Source of the DNA: Neorhizobium galegae
GTDB lineage: Bacteria; Pseudomonadota; Alphaproteobacteria; Rhizobiales; Rhizobiaceae
DNA: 64,000 nt
Direction: 5' to 3'
NCBI RefSeq assembly: GCF_017877135.1
Contig: NZ_JAGIPH010000001.1
Coordinates: forward strand, 868,001-932,000
Under the pieces are notes generated by a model. The model made no database searches. It was given only the letters and a program-made list of their open reading frames with translations, and was not told where the DNA came from. Positions 56,311-64,000 of the stretch are shown in pieces (positions within the stretch are counted from its first letter, which is position 1; the number at the start of each line of letters is the position of its first letter). Both the position numbers and the translations under genes were made by a program.

Positions 56311-56337
56311 GGATCACTTTTCAGGAAGGAGTGATCC
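56311..56337 (+). promoter_or_regulatory. hairpin with Shine-Dalgarno in the loop, next to a start codon
   Basis: GGATCACT (56311-56318) pairs perfectly with AGTGATCC (56330-56337). The 11-nt loop contains AGGAAGG, and ATG 56338 follows the stem directly. The RNA could expose or restrict ribosome access, or the DNA palindrome may be an operator. Confidence 0.5.
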
Positions 56338-56649
56338 ATGCACGACCTCATCGGTCTCCTTAGCCTTGCCAAGGTGGCTTCTGCCCGCCCCCAGACGGAG
56401 GACGAGTTCTACCGACGCCATGCGCATCCGTGGCGCAGATGGAAAAAGGGTGGCACGGCGGATGCCACCCTTCATCAACAGTCATGCGATGATCTCACGC
56501 CGCCCGCCGCGCGCCCTGCCCCATATCGATGCGGAACTGTTCGACGAGTTGCATCAGCACCTCTGCCTCGGTGGCAAGTCTGGCGCTGGCCTGGCTGGTT
56601 TCAGCCACCATCGCACCGTTCTGCTGGGTCAGCTGATCCATCTTGTTGA
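56338..56649 (+). pseudogene. truncated or remnant reading frame divergent from the LysR gene
   Basis: The frame starts MHDLIGLLSLAKVASARPQT with an excellent ribosome site and continues sensibly for about 35 codons (EDEFYRRHAHPWRRWKK). It then runs into the terminator of the chemoreceptor gene (56443-56472) and antisense through that gene, becoming Pro/Arg-rich and non-protein-like. I think a gene once controlled by the LysR protein was cut by a deletion. Alternatively a real peptide of up to 103 residues is made. No homologue is recognised. Confidence 0.4.
56443..56472 (-). terminator. intrinsic terminator of the first chemoreceptor gene
   Basis: On the minus strand AAGGGTGGCA (56472-56463) pairs with TGCCACCCTT (56455-56446), followed by TTT. 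Confidence 0.88.
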
Positions 56650-58324
56650 CGGTGCCGTTGATTTCCTTCAGCGCCAAGGACTGGTCCTGGCTTGCGGTGG
56701 CAATCGATTCCACATGGCGGCTGGCGCCGGAAATCTGTTCGCTGATGGCAGCCAGTACCTTGCCGGCCTGCTGCACCAGTTCGGACCCGTTGCGCACCTC
56801 GTCGCTCGACTGGTTGATCAGATCCTTGATTTCGCGGGCAGCACTTGCCGAACGTTGCGCAAGTTCGCGCACTTCCTGCGCCACCACCGCAAAGCCCTTG
56901 CCGGCCTCACCGGCGCGGGCCGCCTCGATGCCTGCATTGAGCGCCAGAAGATTGGTCTGGAAGGCGATGTCGTCGATCACCTCGATGATCAGCTCGATCT
57001 TCTGCGAGGCCTCCTCGATGCGGCCCATGGCATCTACGGCGCTGGAGACAACGGTGGAGGAACTGTCGGCGGTCTTGCGCGTGGTGGAAACCGCCTGGTC
57101 TGCCTCACGGGCACGGGCGGCCGAATTGGTGACCGTCACCGTGATTTCATCGACGGCCGCTGCGGTTTCCTCCAGCGAGGCGGCCTGCGTCTCCGTCCGG
57201 CGCGCCAGATCGTCGGACGAGGCGCTGAGTTCCGCCGTGCCCTTCTGGATCGACAGCGTGCTGTGGCGGATGCGGCTCATCGTGTCGCGAAGATTGGCGA
57301 TGGAGCTGTTGAAATCCAAACGCAACTGTTCGAGACGCCCGGAAAACGGCGTGTCGATGAGGCGCGACAGATCGCCCTGCGACAGGCGCGTAAGCGCAAC
57401 GGCGAGTTCCGAGACAGCCAGATCGATCTGCTGGTCCGTTTCCTGCTTTTCCTTGTCGTTGCGGCGGCGATCCTGATCGGCTGCGGCGCGCTCGCGCGCG
57501 GCGCGTTCCTCCGTCGCCTGCTTTTCGCGGGCATTGCTGCGGAAGATATCGAGCGCGCGGGCAATATTGCCGAATTCATTGGGCCGGTCGGCATAGGGAA
57601 CCGCAACATCCTCGCCGGCGGCGATCTTCAGCACCGTGCCGGTGAGCACCGTCAGCGGCTGAACCAGCCGGCGGATCATCAGCAGGCCCACCAGACCGAC
57701 CACCGCAATCGCAATCAGACCCGTCACCACCATCACTTCGCCGGATGAGGCGATCTGCGCAAAATAGACTTCAAGCGGAATGCCGATGAAAAGCACGCCG
57801 GTGACGGCGCCCGCCGCATCCTTCACCGGGAAATAGCCGGTGATGAAGTTGCGGCCAAACAGCACGGCGGGTCCGTAATAGGCCTCGCCGCGCGCCAGAT
57901 AGGCCTGCGCCGGATGGTCTGCCGCAAGCTTCGTGCCGATCGCGCGCTCGCCCTTCTCGTTCTTCACATTGGTGGAAATGCGGGTGAAATCACTGCCCTG
58001 TTTCTGGAAGACGGTGGCGACACCGGAAATGGTCTGGGCAGTGCGGTCGACCAGCGTGTGATCCGGCAATTGCAGAGGACCCTGCTGGCGCACACCCGTC
58101 ACCGTTCCATCGGTCAGCTGGATCTCGGATCCTTCCACCGACACGTCATAGAGAGTGGCCATGGCGCGCATCGCCGCGCGGGCATCGACTGCCGTCTTCT
58201 GCAGGATGTCGGAGCGCAAATAGGCATAGGTCATGCCGGCGACGGCAGCAACGGCCACCACCACGAGCGAAAGACACAGAACGAGAATGCGCGACGTGAC
58301 AGACGCGGGGAAAAATTTGGACAT
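56495..58324 (-). CDS. methyl-accepting chemotaxis protein with Cache-type sensor
   Basis: The product has 609 residues. Helix one ([20 protein letters not shown]) and helix two (about 195-220) flank a periplasmic single Cache-like domain ([20 protein letters not shown], then [15 protein letters not shown]). HAMP (about 220-275), a second HAMP-like segment and the signalling domain with hairpin tip [20 protein letters not shown] follow. It signals to CheA-CheW. There is no C-terminal CheR-binding pentapeptide. The ligand is unknown; Cache_3-type sensors often bind small carboxylates. Confidence 0.92.
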   Translation of the reverse strand: MSKFFPASVTSRILVLCLSLVVVAVAAVAGMTYAYLRSDILQKTAVDARAAMRAMATLYDVSVEGSEIQLTDGTVTGVRQQGPLQLPDHTLVDRTAQTISGVATVFQKQGSDFTRISTNVKNEKGERAIGTKLAADHPAQAYLARGEAYYGPAVLFGRNFITGYFPVKDAAGAVTGVLFIGIPLEVYFAQIASSGEVMVVTGLIAIAVVGLVGLLMIRRLVQPLTVLTGTVLKIAAGEDVAVPYADRPNEFGNIARALDIFRSNAREKQATEERAARERAAADQDRRRNDKEKQETDQQIDLAVSELAVALTRLSQGDLSRLIDTPFSGRLEQLRLDFNSSIANLRDTMSRIRHSTLSIQKGTAELSASSDDLARRTETQAASLEETAAAVDEITVTVTNSAARAREADQAVSTTRKTADSSSTVVSSAVDAMGRIEEASQKIELIIEVIDDIAFQTNLLALNAGIEAARAGEAGKGFAVVAQEVRELAQRSASAAREIKDLINQSSDEVRNGSELVQQAGKVLAAISEQISGASRHVESIATASQDQSLALKEINGTVNKMDQLTQQNGAMVAETSQASARLATEAEVLMQLVEQFRIDMGQGARRAA

Positions 58325-58532
58325 AAGGCGGGCCCCTTCGTGAAACCGACCGATAACTCGGTTCAGGAAGAATAACCCGTTTAAGTAAAGGAGAACTGAA
58401 TTTGCGCTTCGTCAAATATAACGGGAAAGACCAGGCTCCATCCCACCCCAGGTCGCAATCTCATGCGCGCGCATGCTGTTGCGGCAAACGCTTGCGAAAC
58501 CCGATGGCCCCCTGAAGGGAGACGCCGGCGGA

Positions 58533-58661
58533 TCAGAAGATGCCGGGCAGCGACAGGAAGGCTGCCGTGGCGCAAACGGCAAGTGCAAACAGGCTCAGCG
58601 CAAGGCTGGCCTTGTTGCGGGCTTCGGCAATGGCAATGGCACGCGCGCGGTTCTTATGCAT
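58533..58661 (-). CDS. 42-residue single-pass membrane protein
   Basis: The frame gives MHKNRARAIAIAEARNKASL, then a hydrophobic helix (ALSLFALAVCATAAFLSL). GGGGA lies about eight bases before the ATG. A longer in-frame extension lacks coding character. It sits alone between the two chemoreceptor genes. Function is unknown. Confidence 0.5.
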   Translation of the reverse strand: MHKNRARAIAIAEARNKASLALSLFALAVCATAAFLSLPGIF

Positions 58662-58992
58662 GGTACGATCCCCAAAAACAGGTTTTCCATCGCGAAACGA
58701 CAGACAGGCGCGACGGTCTTTCATCCGCCAGAACTGTGGACGCATTGCGGCACGGCCGGCAGAAAGACACGCCATGGCTGCGACAACATCCCGTCACCCG
58801 CACCGGCTCTTCCACCTTAAGGGCTTCGAGAACCGGTTCGTTGTTTCAAAGGATGCGGCAGGTCACTTAAGAAGTCTTGAATAAAACACTCGATCCTTGC
58901 ATGAAACTGAAAGCACGGTCGCGTCGTGGTAAAGGAGCCGGCAACGCGACCGGTTTCATGGCACACGTCATACCAAGTGTCGGTGGGGCCGC

Positions 58993-61527
58993 TCAGGCGG
59001 CGCTCAGCACCGGCTGCATGGCCGCTGCTTCCGGCCGATCGACCTGGAACTCTTCAAGCAGAGTGACCAGCTGGTCTGCTTCTTCGGCCAGCTGGCGGCT
59101 TGCGGCGCTGGTTTCCTCCACCATGGCGGCATTCTGCTGGGTCAGCTGGTCCATCTGGCCAACGGCACCGTTCACCTCGTGAAGCGCCGAGGACTGGTCG
59201 CGCGACGCCGTGGCGATATCCTCGACATGGCGGCTGATGCTGGAAATCTGCTGCCCCATGGCCGCCAGCGCCTCACCGGTCTGTTTCACCAGGCGCGAAC
59301 CGGTGGCGACCTCTTCGGCCGAAACGGTGATCAGGCTCTTGATCTCCTTGGCGGCACTTGCGCAGCGCTGGGCAAGCTCGCGCACTTCCTGGGCAACCAC
59401 CGCAAAGCCCTTGCCGGCATCGCCGGCTCGGGCGGCCTCGACGCCGGCATTCAGCGCCAGAAGATTGGTCTGGAAGGCGATGGAATCGATCACCTCGGTG
59501 ATCTGGGAGATCTTCTGCGAGGCCCCTTCGATGCGCTGCATGGCCGAAACGGCATTGCCGACCACCACCAGCGATCCATCGGCGCTGCGGCGGGTTTCGC
59601 CAACGATGGTGTTGGCTTCACGCGCCTTGTCGGCCGCCGCACGCACATTCACCGTCACCTCGCTCACGGCCGCAGCCGTCTCTTCGAGCGATGCCGCCTG
59701 GGTTTCGGTGCGCCGCGACAGGTCGTCGGTCGATTGCGCCATCTGGCGAACATTGCTCTGGATGGCCACCACATTGCCCTTGATCAGCGAAATCGTGTCC
59801 TGGAGATGCGTCATCGACCGGTTGAAATCGGTCCGCAGCTGTTCGAGGCGCCCGACAAAGGGTGTGTCGATGGTGGTCGAGACATCGCCGGCGGCCAATC
59901 GCTCGAGACCCTGGGCAAGCGTTGAGACGGCAAACTGGATCTGCCGGTCGATCGCCTGCTTCTCCTCCTCGTTGCGCACCCGCTCGGCCTCGGCGGCGCC
60001 ACGCTCCTCTTCCGCCTGCGCCTCGATGCGCACCTTCTCGCGGGCATTTTCCTTGAAGATGCCGAGCGCGCGCGCCATGTCGCCGATCTCGTCATGGCGG
60101 GCTTCGCCGGCGATATCGGTGTCGAGATCGCCGGACGCCAGCCGGCGCATGGCCGCGGCAATCTGCAGGATCGGCCCCTTGAAGGTCAGGACAAGGCCGA
60201 TGCCGGCAAAGATTGCCACCAGGATGCCGAGTGCCATGGCGCCCGCGGAAATCTGGTTGGCCTTTTCGCGCTCGGCACCGGCCGCATCGCGCTGGTGAGC
60301 GGCAAACTGCGTCAGGTTGTTCCAGATCCGGTCGATATCCTGCTCGGCGGCGGAAAATGCGTCGAGCCGCTTCTTCGACAGATCGAGAAGCGCGGTGGAC
60401 CGGTTTTCGAGCGTGACGATGATCGGCAGGATAGCGGCAGCACGGCTGCGGGCCTCCTGCGGAAAGCTCTTGTCCGCCTCCATTGTGCCGGCCGAGACAT
60501 CGAGCGACATCAGCGCGCCCTGAAGCTCGTTCAGCCTGCCGGCGTCCGGTGCCGCCACATAGCGGATCGTCTTCAGTTCCAGCACCTTGACGGCATCCAG
60601 AACCTGGCGGGCGGCATTCAGAAAATTCGTTGCCGCAGCAATCGGCTGATCGAGCGCACCGAACACTTCCGTTGCCTGACGAGACTTCACGGTTGCCGCA
60701 CCCTGCAGGCGGATGGAAGCCGGCCGCATCAGATTGATCGCGCGCTCCACGGCCGTGATCGTCGTGTCGTCGACGACACCGGTTTCCAGCTGCTGCGCCA
60801 ACTGCTGCACACCACCGGTGAGATCATCGGCCAGCACCTTCTGCTCGAGCGGAAGGACGGCGGTGATCTGCGAGACGGCAGCCGTCAGTGCGCCGATCTG
60901 GGCCTTGACGACCGCCATTTTCCGCTCCGGCGTGACCTCGGCGTTCAGATCGGCAACCAGTTTGGCCAGCACGCCTGCCCCGCGCACCAGCTTTTCCGCA
61001 TCACGCAGCAGGGCCTTGGCCTTCGTTTCGTCCTGCGCCAGATTATCGCGGGTGCCGATCGCATAGGTCAGGATATCCGCCTGGTGCTTGGCGATCGCCT
61101 CCAGGTCCTGGTCGATGCCGGCGCGCACGGCCACTTCCTCCTGGTAGCGCGACCATGACTGATCGATCTCAGCGCTGATGGCATCCGTGCCGCTGATGGC
61201 CCCGTCGATCTCGCTGCTGCCATCGTCGCTTTGGGCGCTGCTGCGCACCGCCTTCAGAAGATCCGCCTGGGCCGAGATCTGCGTGGTGAGCGCCACGCGG
61301 CTCTCCTCGCTCGGGCGCTTCAGAAAGGTGCTCATGCCGGAATAGACTTGCTTGAAGCCACTCAGCGACTGCATGACCGTGTTCGACATGTCCATGCGCG
61401 TCTGCAGAAGACTGGACGCATAGAGGCCCGACAGCCCCACCGCCGAGATACTGAGCACAAAGGGGACGATGAACGCGACAACCTTTGTCTGGATCTTGAA
61501 GCGCGCAAGCAGCCGATCGACGACCAT
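58993..61527 (-). CDS. methyl-accepting chemotaxis protein with large helical sensor
   Basis: The product has 844 residues. Helix one ([20 protein letters not shown]) is followed by a periplasmic region of about 380 residues that is strongly helical and repeats a four-helix-bundle pattern, then helix two ([20 protein letters not shown]), HAMP and a signalling domain whose tip [20 protein letters not shown] is close to that of the first receptor. It lacks a CheR pentapeptide. The two genes probably arose by duplication with different sensors. The ligand is unknown. Confidence 0.92.
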   Translation of the reverse strand: MVVDRLLARFKIQTKVVAFIVPFVLSISAVGLSGLYASSLLQTRMDMSNTVMQSLSGFKQVYSGMSTFLKRPSEESRVALTTQISAQADLLKAVRSSAQSDDGSSEIDGAISGTDAISAEIDQSWSRYQEEVAVRAGIDQDLEAIAKHQADILTYAIGTRDNLAQDETKAKALLRDAEKLVRGAGVLAKLVADLNAEVTPERKMAVVKAQIGALTAAVSQITAVLPLEQKVLADDLTGGVQQLAQQLETGVVDDTTITAVERAINLMRPASIRLQGAATVKSRQATEVFGALDQPIAAATNFLNAARQVLDAVKVLELKTIRYVAAPDAGRLNELQGALMSLDVSAGTMEADKSFPQEARSRAAAILPIIVTLENRSTALLDLSKKRLDAFSAAEQDIDRIWNNLTQFAAHQRDAAGAEREKANQISAGAMALGILVAIFAGIGLVLTFKGPILQIAAAMRRLASGDLDTDIAGEARHDEIGDMARALGIFKENAREKVRIEAQAEEERGAAEAERVRNEEEKQAIDRQIQFAVSTLAQGLERLAAGDVSTTIDTPFVGRLEQLRTDFNRSMTHLQDTISLIKGNVVAIQSNVRQMAQSTDDLSRRTETQAASLEETAAAVSEVTVNVRAAADKAREANTIVGETRRSADGSLVVVGNAVSAMQRIEGASQKISQITEVIDSIAFQTNLLALNAGVEAARAGDAGKGFAVVAQEVRELAQRCASAAKEIKSLITVSAEEVATGSRLVKQTGEALAAMGQQISSISRHVEDIATASRDQSSALHEVNGAVGQMDQLTQQNAAMVEETSAASRQLAEEADQLVTLLEEFQVDRPEAAAMQPVLSAA

Positions 61528-61709
61528 GGGAAAACCTCTGAAATATTAGGATCAGAATACGGAATGCCCTCAAATCCGAGGGTCTGTCCTGTTTTGCCAG
61601 TGGCGATTAAACAATTGCTGAAGAATGGTGTTCAAATCTTAGGGTTGTATTTTCGACTATATGCATATGATGCGTCCGACACGCGCAAAACCGTGTTCGG
61701 GCCGGGTCA

Positions 61710-62900
61710 TCAGACCCCGCCCAGTGCCTCGCCGCAGACATGACCGGACGCCCAGGCCCACTGGAAATTATAGCCGCCGAGCCAGCCGGTGACATCGACG
61801 CATTCGCCGATAAAATAAAGGCCGGGAACGGCCTTTGCCTGCATGGTGCGCGAATCAAGCGCCGCCGTATCGATACCGCCGATCGTGACTTCGGCCGTGC
61901 GATAGCCCTCCGACCCGGCCGGCTTCAACACCCAGGCCTGCACGGCTGCGGCAACCGCCGACAGCTGGCGATCCGACTGGTCGGCCATGGCGCCGGAAAG
62001 GTTCATCTCGTCTGCAAAAAACTGCGCCAGACGTCGCGGCAGGATTTCGCCGAGCGCCGTCTGCAAGGCCTGGCGGCCATTGGCCTTGCGCGCCGCCTTC
62101 AGCCGCTCCAGCACGTCGATGTCGGGCTCCAGCCGCAACTGCACCTCCTCGCCTTCGCGCCAGTAGGAGGAGATCTGCAGGATCGCGGGACCGCTGAGGC
62201 CCCGATGGGTAAAGAGCAGCGATTCGCGAAAGGCAGTCTTGCCGTGGCGGACCTCCGCCTCCACCGAGACACCGGAGAGCGTGGACAGCTTCTGCAACAG
62301 CAGCGGATCAAGCGTCAGCGGCACAAGCCCCGGCCGTGTCTCGACAAGCGGCAGGTCGAATTGCTCGGCGATGCGATAGGCAAGGCCGGTCGCCCCCATT
62401 TTCGGGATGGATTTCCCGCCGGTCGCCACCACCAGTGCCGCCGCCTCCACCGTTGAGCCATCGACAAGGATGCGAAAGCCGCTTTCGGTCTTTTCAACCC
62501 CGCCAAGCGTCTGCTGCAGCTCCAGTGTCACGTTTGCCGCGCGCATTTCATCGAGCAGAAGGCGCACGATGTCGCGGGCGCTGTCATCGCAGAACAACTG
62601 GCCGAGCGTCTTTTCGTGCCAGGAAATGCGGTGCTTTTCGACAAGCGCCAGGAAATCGCGCGGCGTATAGCGGGCAAGGGCCGATTTAGCGAAATGCCGG
62701 TTGGCGGAAATGTAATTGGCAGGGCCTGCATGCAGGTTGGTGAAATTGCAGCGGCCGCCGCCGGAGATGCGGATCTTTTCGCCCGGCGCCTTGGCATGGT
62801 CGAGCACGAGCACGGAGCGGCCAAGGCCACCGGCGCGCAGCGCGCACATCATGCCGGCCGCACCAGCGCCGAGCACCACCACATCATATTTGCGTTTCAC
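61710..62900 (-). CDS. NAD(P)/FAD-dependent oxidoreductase (BaiN/YhiN/HI0933 family)
   Basis: The product has 396 residues. The FAD-binding motif (VVLGAGAAGMMCALRAGGLG) and family signature ISGGGRCNFTNLHA are near the N-terminus; the C-terminus has GLYFIGECVDVTGWLGGYNF and ends after QWAWASGHVCGEAL. Homologues are flavoproteins of uncertain substrate. The start is probably GTG 62900 (VKRKYDVVV); ATG 62942 adds 14 residues without a ribosome site. It is divergent from the PuuA-type gene. Confidence 0.82.
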   Translation of the reverse strand: MKRKYDVVVLGAGAAGMMCALRAGGLGRSVLVLDHAKAPGEKIRISGGGRCNFTNLHAGPANYISANRHFAKSALARYTPRDFLALVEKHRISWHEKTLGQLFCDDSARDIVRLLLDEMRAANVTLELQQTLGGVEKTESGFRILVDGSTVEAAALVVATGGKSIPKMGATGLAYRIAEQFDLPLVETRPGLVPLTLDPLLLQKLSTLSGVSVEAEVRHGKTAFRESLLFTHRGLSGPAILQISSYWREGEEVQLRLEPDIDVLERLKAARKANGRQALQTALGEILPRRLAQFFADEMNLSGAMADQSDRQLSAVAAAVQAWVLKPAGSEGYRTAEVTIGGIDTAALDSRTMQAKAVPGLYFIGECVDVTGWLGGYNFQWAWASGHVCGEALGGV

Positions 62901-62956
62901 CGCGCCTGCCCCTGCCTGACAATCCCCCTTCCTCTTTGGCATCGGGGCGGCAATGT

Positions 62957-62995
62957 CAATTGGTGCCGCGTGCTATCCCCCCTCGCCAATTGGCG
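62957..62995. promoter_or_regulatory. CAATTGG repeats, one a perfect 12-bp palindrome
   Basis: CGCCAATTGGCG (62984-62995) is a perfect palindrome. A second CAATTGG lies at 62957-62963, 30 bp upstream. Both lie in the 140-bp gap before the PuuA-type gene and may be operators. Confidence 0.4.
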
Positions 62996-63040
62996 TGTTC
63001 CCGCTATGATAGGGGTATCGTCAACGAGAAACGGTGACCT

Positions 63041-64000
63041 ATGCCGCCCAAGAAAAAGCCGTCTGCCCCAGCACCCGGAAGCGTGCGCAAGGCTGCCGCA
63101 GCCCATCCCACCCTCACCTCGCTGCGTGGCGTGGAGAACTGGCGAGAGGCCGCCGCATGGCTGAAGGCACGCGGTATCGAGGACGTCGAATGCATCACGC
63201 CGGATCTGGCAGGCGTTCCGCGCGGCAAGATGATGCCGACCTCGAAATTCACCTCCAACACCTCGCTCGCCCTGCCGTCGGCGCTCTATCGCCACACGAT
63301 CTCCGGCGAATATCCGGACGAGACGGCAAACTTCCGCTATGATTCCCGCGACAGCGACATCAAGCTCGTGCCGGATCTGTCCACCCTTTCGGTCGTGCCC
63401 TGGGAAAGCGATCCGACAGCGCAGGTGATCTGCGATATCGTCGGCACCGAGGGCGAGGCAGTACCCTATACCCCGCGCAATGTGCTGAAAAACGTCATGC
63501 AGCTTTACGCCGACAGGGGCTGGAAGGCGGTCGTCGCACCCGAGATCGAATTCTATCTCGTCGCGATCAACGAGGATCCGGATTATCCGCTGCATCCGCC
63601 GAAAGGCCGTTCCGGCCGGGCGATCTCGGGCGGTCAGGGCTATTCGATTGCTGGCATCAACGAGTTCGACGAACTGATCGACGACATCTATCATTTTTCG
63701 GAAAAGCAGGGTCTGGAGATCGACACGCTGATCCACGAGGAAGGCCCGGCGCAGCTGGAAATCAACCTGCGCCACGGCGATCCGGTGCAGCTGGCCGATC
63801 AGGTCTTCCTGTTCAAGCGCACCATTCGCGAGGCAGCCCTGAAGCACGGCATCTATGCCACCTTCATGGCAAAGCCGATGCAGGGCCAGCCGGGTTCTGC
63901 CATGCACATCCACCAGTCGGTGGTGGACACCAAGACGGGCCGCAACATCTTCTCCAACGAGGATGGCTCTCCCTCGCGCGCCTTCTTCCACTTCATCGGC
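63041..64000 (+). CDS. puuA: glutamine synthetase-family gamma-glutamylputrescine synthetase (PuuA-like), 3' end missing
   Basis: The first 320 codons are present and the gene runs off the right edge. An N-terminal basic extension (MPPKKKPSAPAPGSVRKAAA) is followed by the beta-grasp domain (IEDVECITPDLAGVPRGKMM) and catalytic domain motifs: APEIEFYLV, a PAQLEINL segment and QGQPGSAMHIHQS. Sequence type fits glutamate-putrescine ligases rather than GlnA. The product would feed the PuuB-type oxidase encoded at 30.7 kb, with putrescine imported by PotFGHI. Other polyamines are possible substrates. Confidence 0.85.
   Translation, partial: MPPKKKPSAPAPGSVRKAAAAHPTLTSLRGVENWREAAAWLKARGIEDVECITPDLAGVPRGKMMPTSKFTSNTSLALPSALYRHTISGEYPDETANFRYDSRDSDIKLVPDLSTLSVVPWESDPTAQVICDIVGTEGEAVPYTPRNVLKNVMQLYADRGWKAVVAPEIEFYLVAINEDPDYPLHPPKGRSGRAISGGQGYSIAGINEFDELIDDIYHFSEKQGLEIDTLIHEEGPAQLEINLRHGDPVQLADQVFLFKRTIREAALKHGIYATFMAKPMQGQPGSAMHIHQSVVDTKTGRNIFSNEDGSPSRAFFHFIG

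Noticed and set aside
61659..61668. Palindrome ATATGCATAT near the end of the BaiN-type gene region
   Set aside because: Short, AT-only ends and lies downstream of genes on its side; likely chance.

Overview
The window is chromosomal-type DNA from a member of the Rhizobiaceae (Rhizobium/Agrobacterium/Sinorhizobium relatives). The GC content looks high (not computed) and gene order is bacterial. Marker genes include RirA with its three cluster cysteines, a phasin beside a CbrA-type sensor kinase and acetoacetyl-CoA synthetase, a tRNA-His of alphaproteobacterial type, DUF992 and BTLCP proteins, and RIME-like intergenic repeats. From memory, the order rirA - mmsA - phasin - cbrA - acsA2 - potIHGF - aceA - puuA matches the Sinorhizobium meliloti chromosome. 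I saw no transposase, integrase, phage gene, CRISPR array or rRNA.

Layout. (1) 1-3.1 kb: a minus-strand aromatic ring-cleavage module (XylE-type extradiol dioxygenase, GalB-like hydratase, GalC-like aldolase running off the left edge), preceded by a 24-codon leader frame and divergent from a MetF-like reductase. (2) 3.2-17.7 kb: an exopolysaccharide locus with priming sugar transferase, ManC, UDP-glucose dehydrogenase, Wzy-type polymerase, Wza-type lipoprotein, Wzc-type tyrosine autokinase and four poorly characterised envelope proteins, one of them a LapG-like cysteine protease. (3) 17.8-23.1 kb: ureidoglycine aminohydrolase, an MHS-family transporter with a large extra loop, a small membrane protein and an aldehyde dehydrogenase. 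(4) 23.1-28 kb: cold-shock/ribosomal S21 group, LacI regulator, ECF sigma factor and a manganese catalase missing its second half. (5) 28-33 kb: UDP-galactopyranose mutase, two amine/amino-acid oxidoreductases, a duplicated 52-bp hairpin repeat and a TetR regulator. (6) 33.6-47.7 kb: AbrB-type membrane protein, rirA, mmsA with a divergent LysR gene, tRNA-His, phasin, cbrA, acsA2, asmA-like and DUF378 genes. (7) 47.7-64 kb: potFGHI putrescine importer, ScfR regulator divergent from isocitrate lyase, another LysR gene facing a truncated reading frame behind a striking hairpin, two chemoreceptors, a BaiN/YhiN flavoprotein and a PuuA-type ligase running off the right edge.

How it fits together. 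Several genes serve carbon storage and its mobilisation (phasin, acetoacetyl-CoA synthetase, isocitrate lyase) and putrescine use (PotFGHI uptake, PuuA-type and PuuB-type enzymes). The sugar-nucleotide enzymes could supply GDP-mannose, UDP-glucuronate and UDP-galactofuranose for envelope glycans. CbrA is known in S. meliloti to affect exopolysaccharide and the cell cycle. The most interesting unexplained items are the unknown secreted proteins embedded in the export locus, the half-length Mn-catalase, the Shine-Dalgarno-in-loop hairpin at 56.3 kb, the leader frame before the dioxygenase, and several perfect palindromes in divergent promoter regions.
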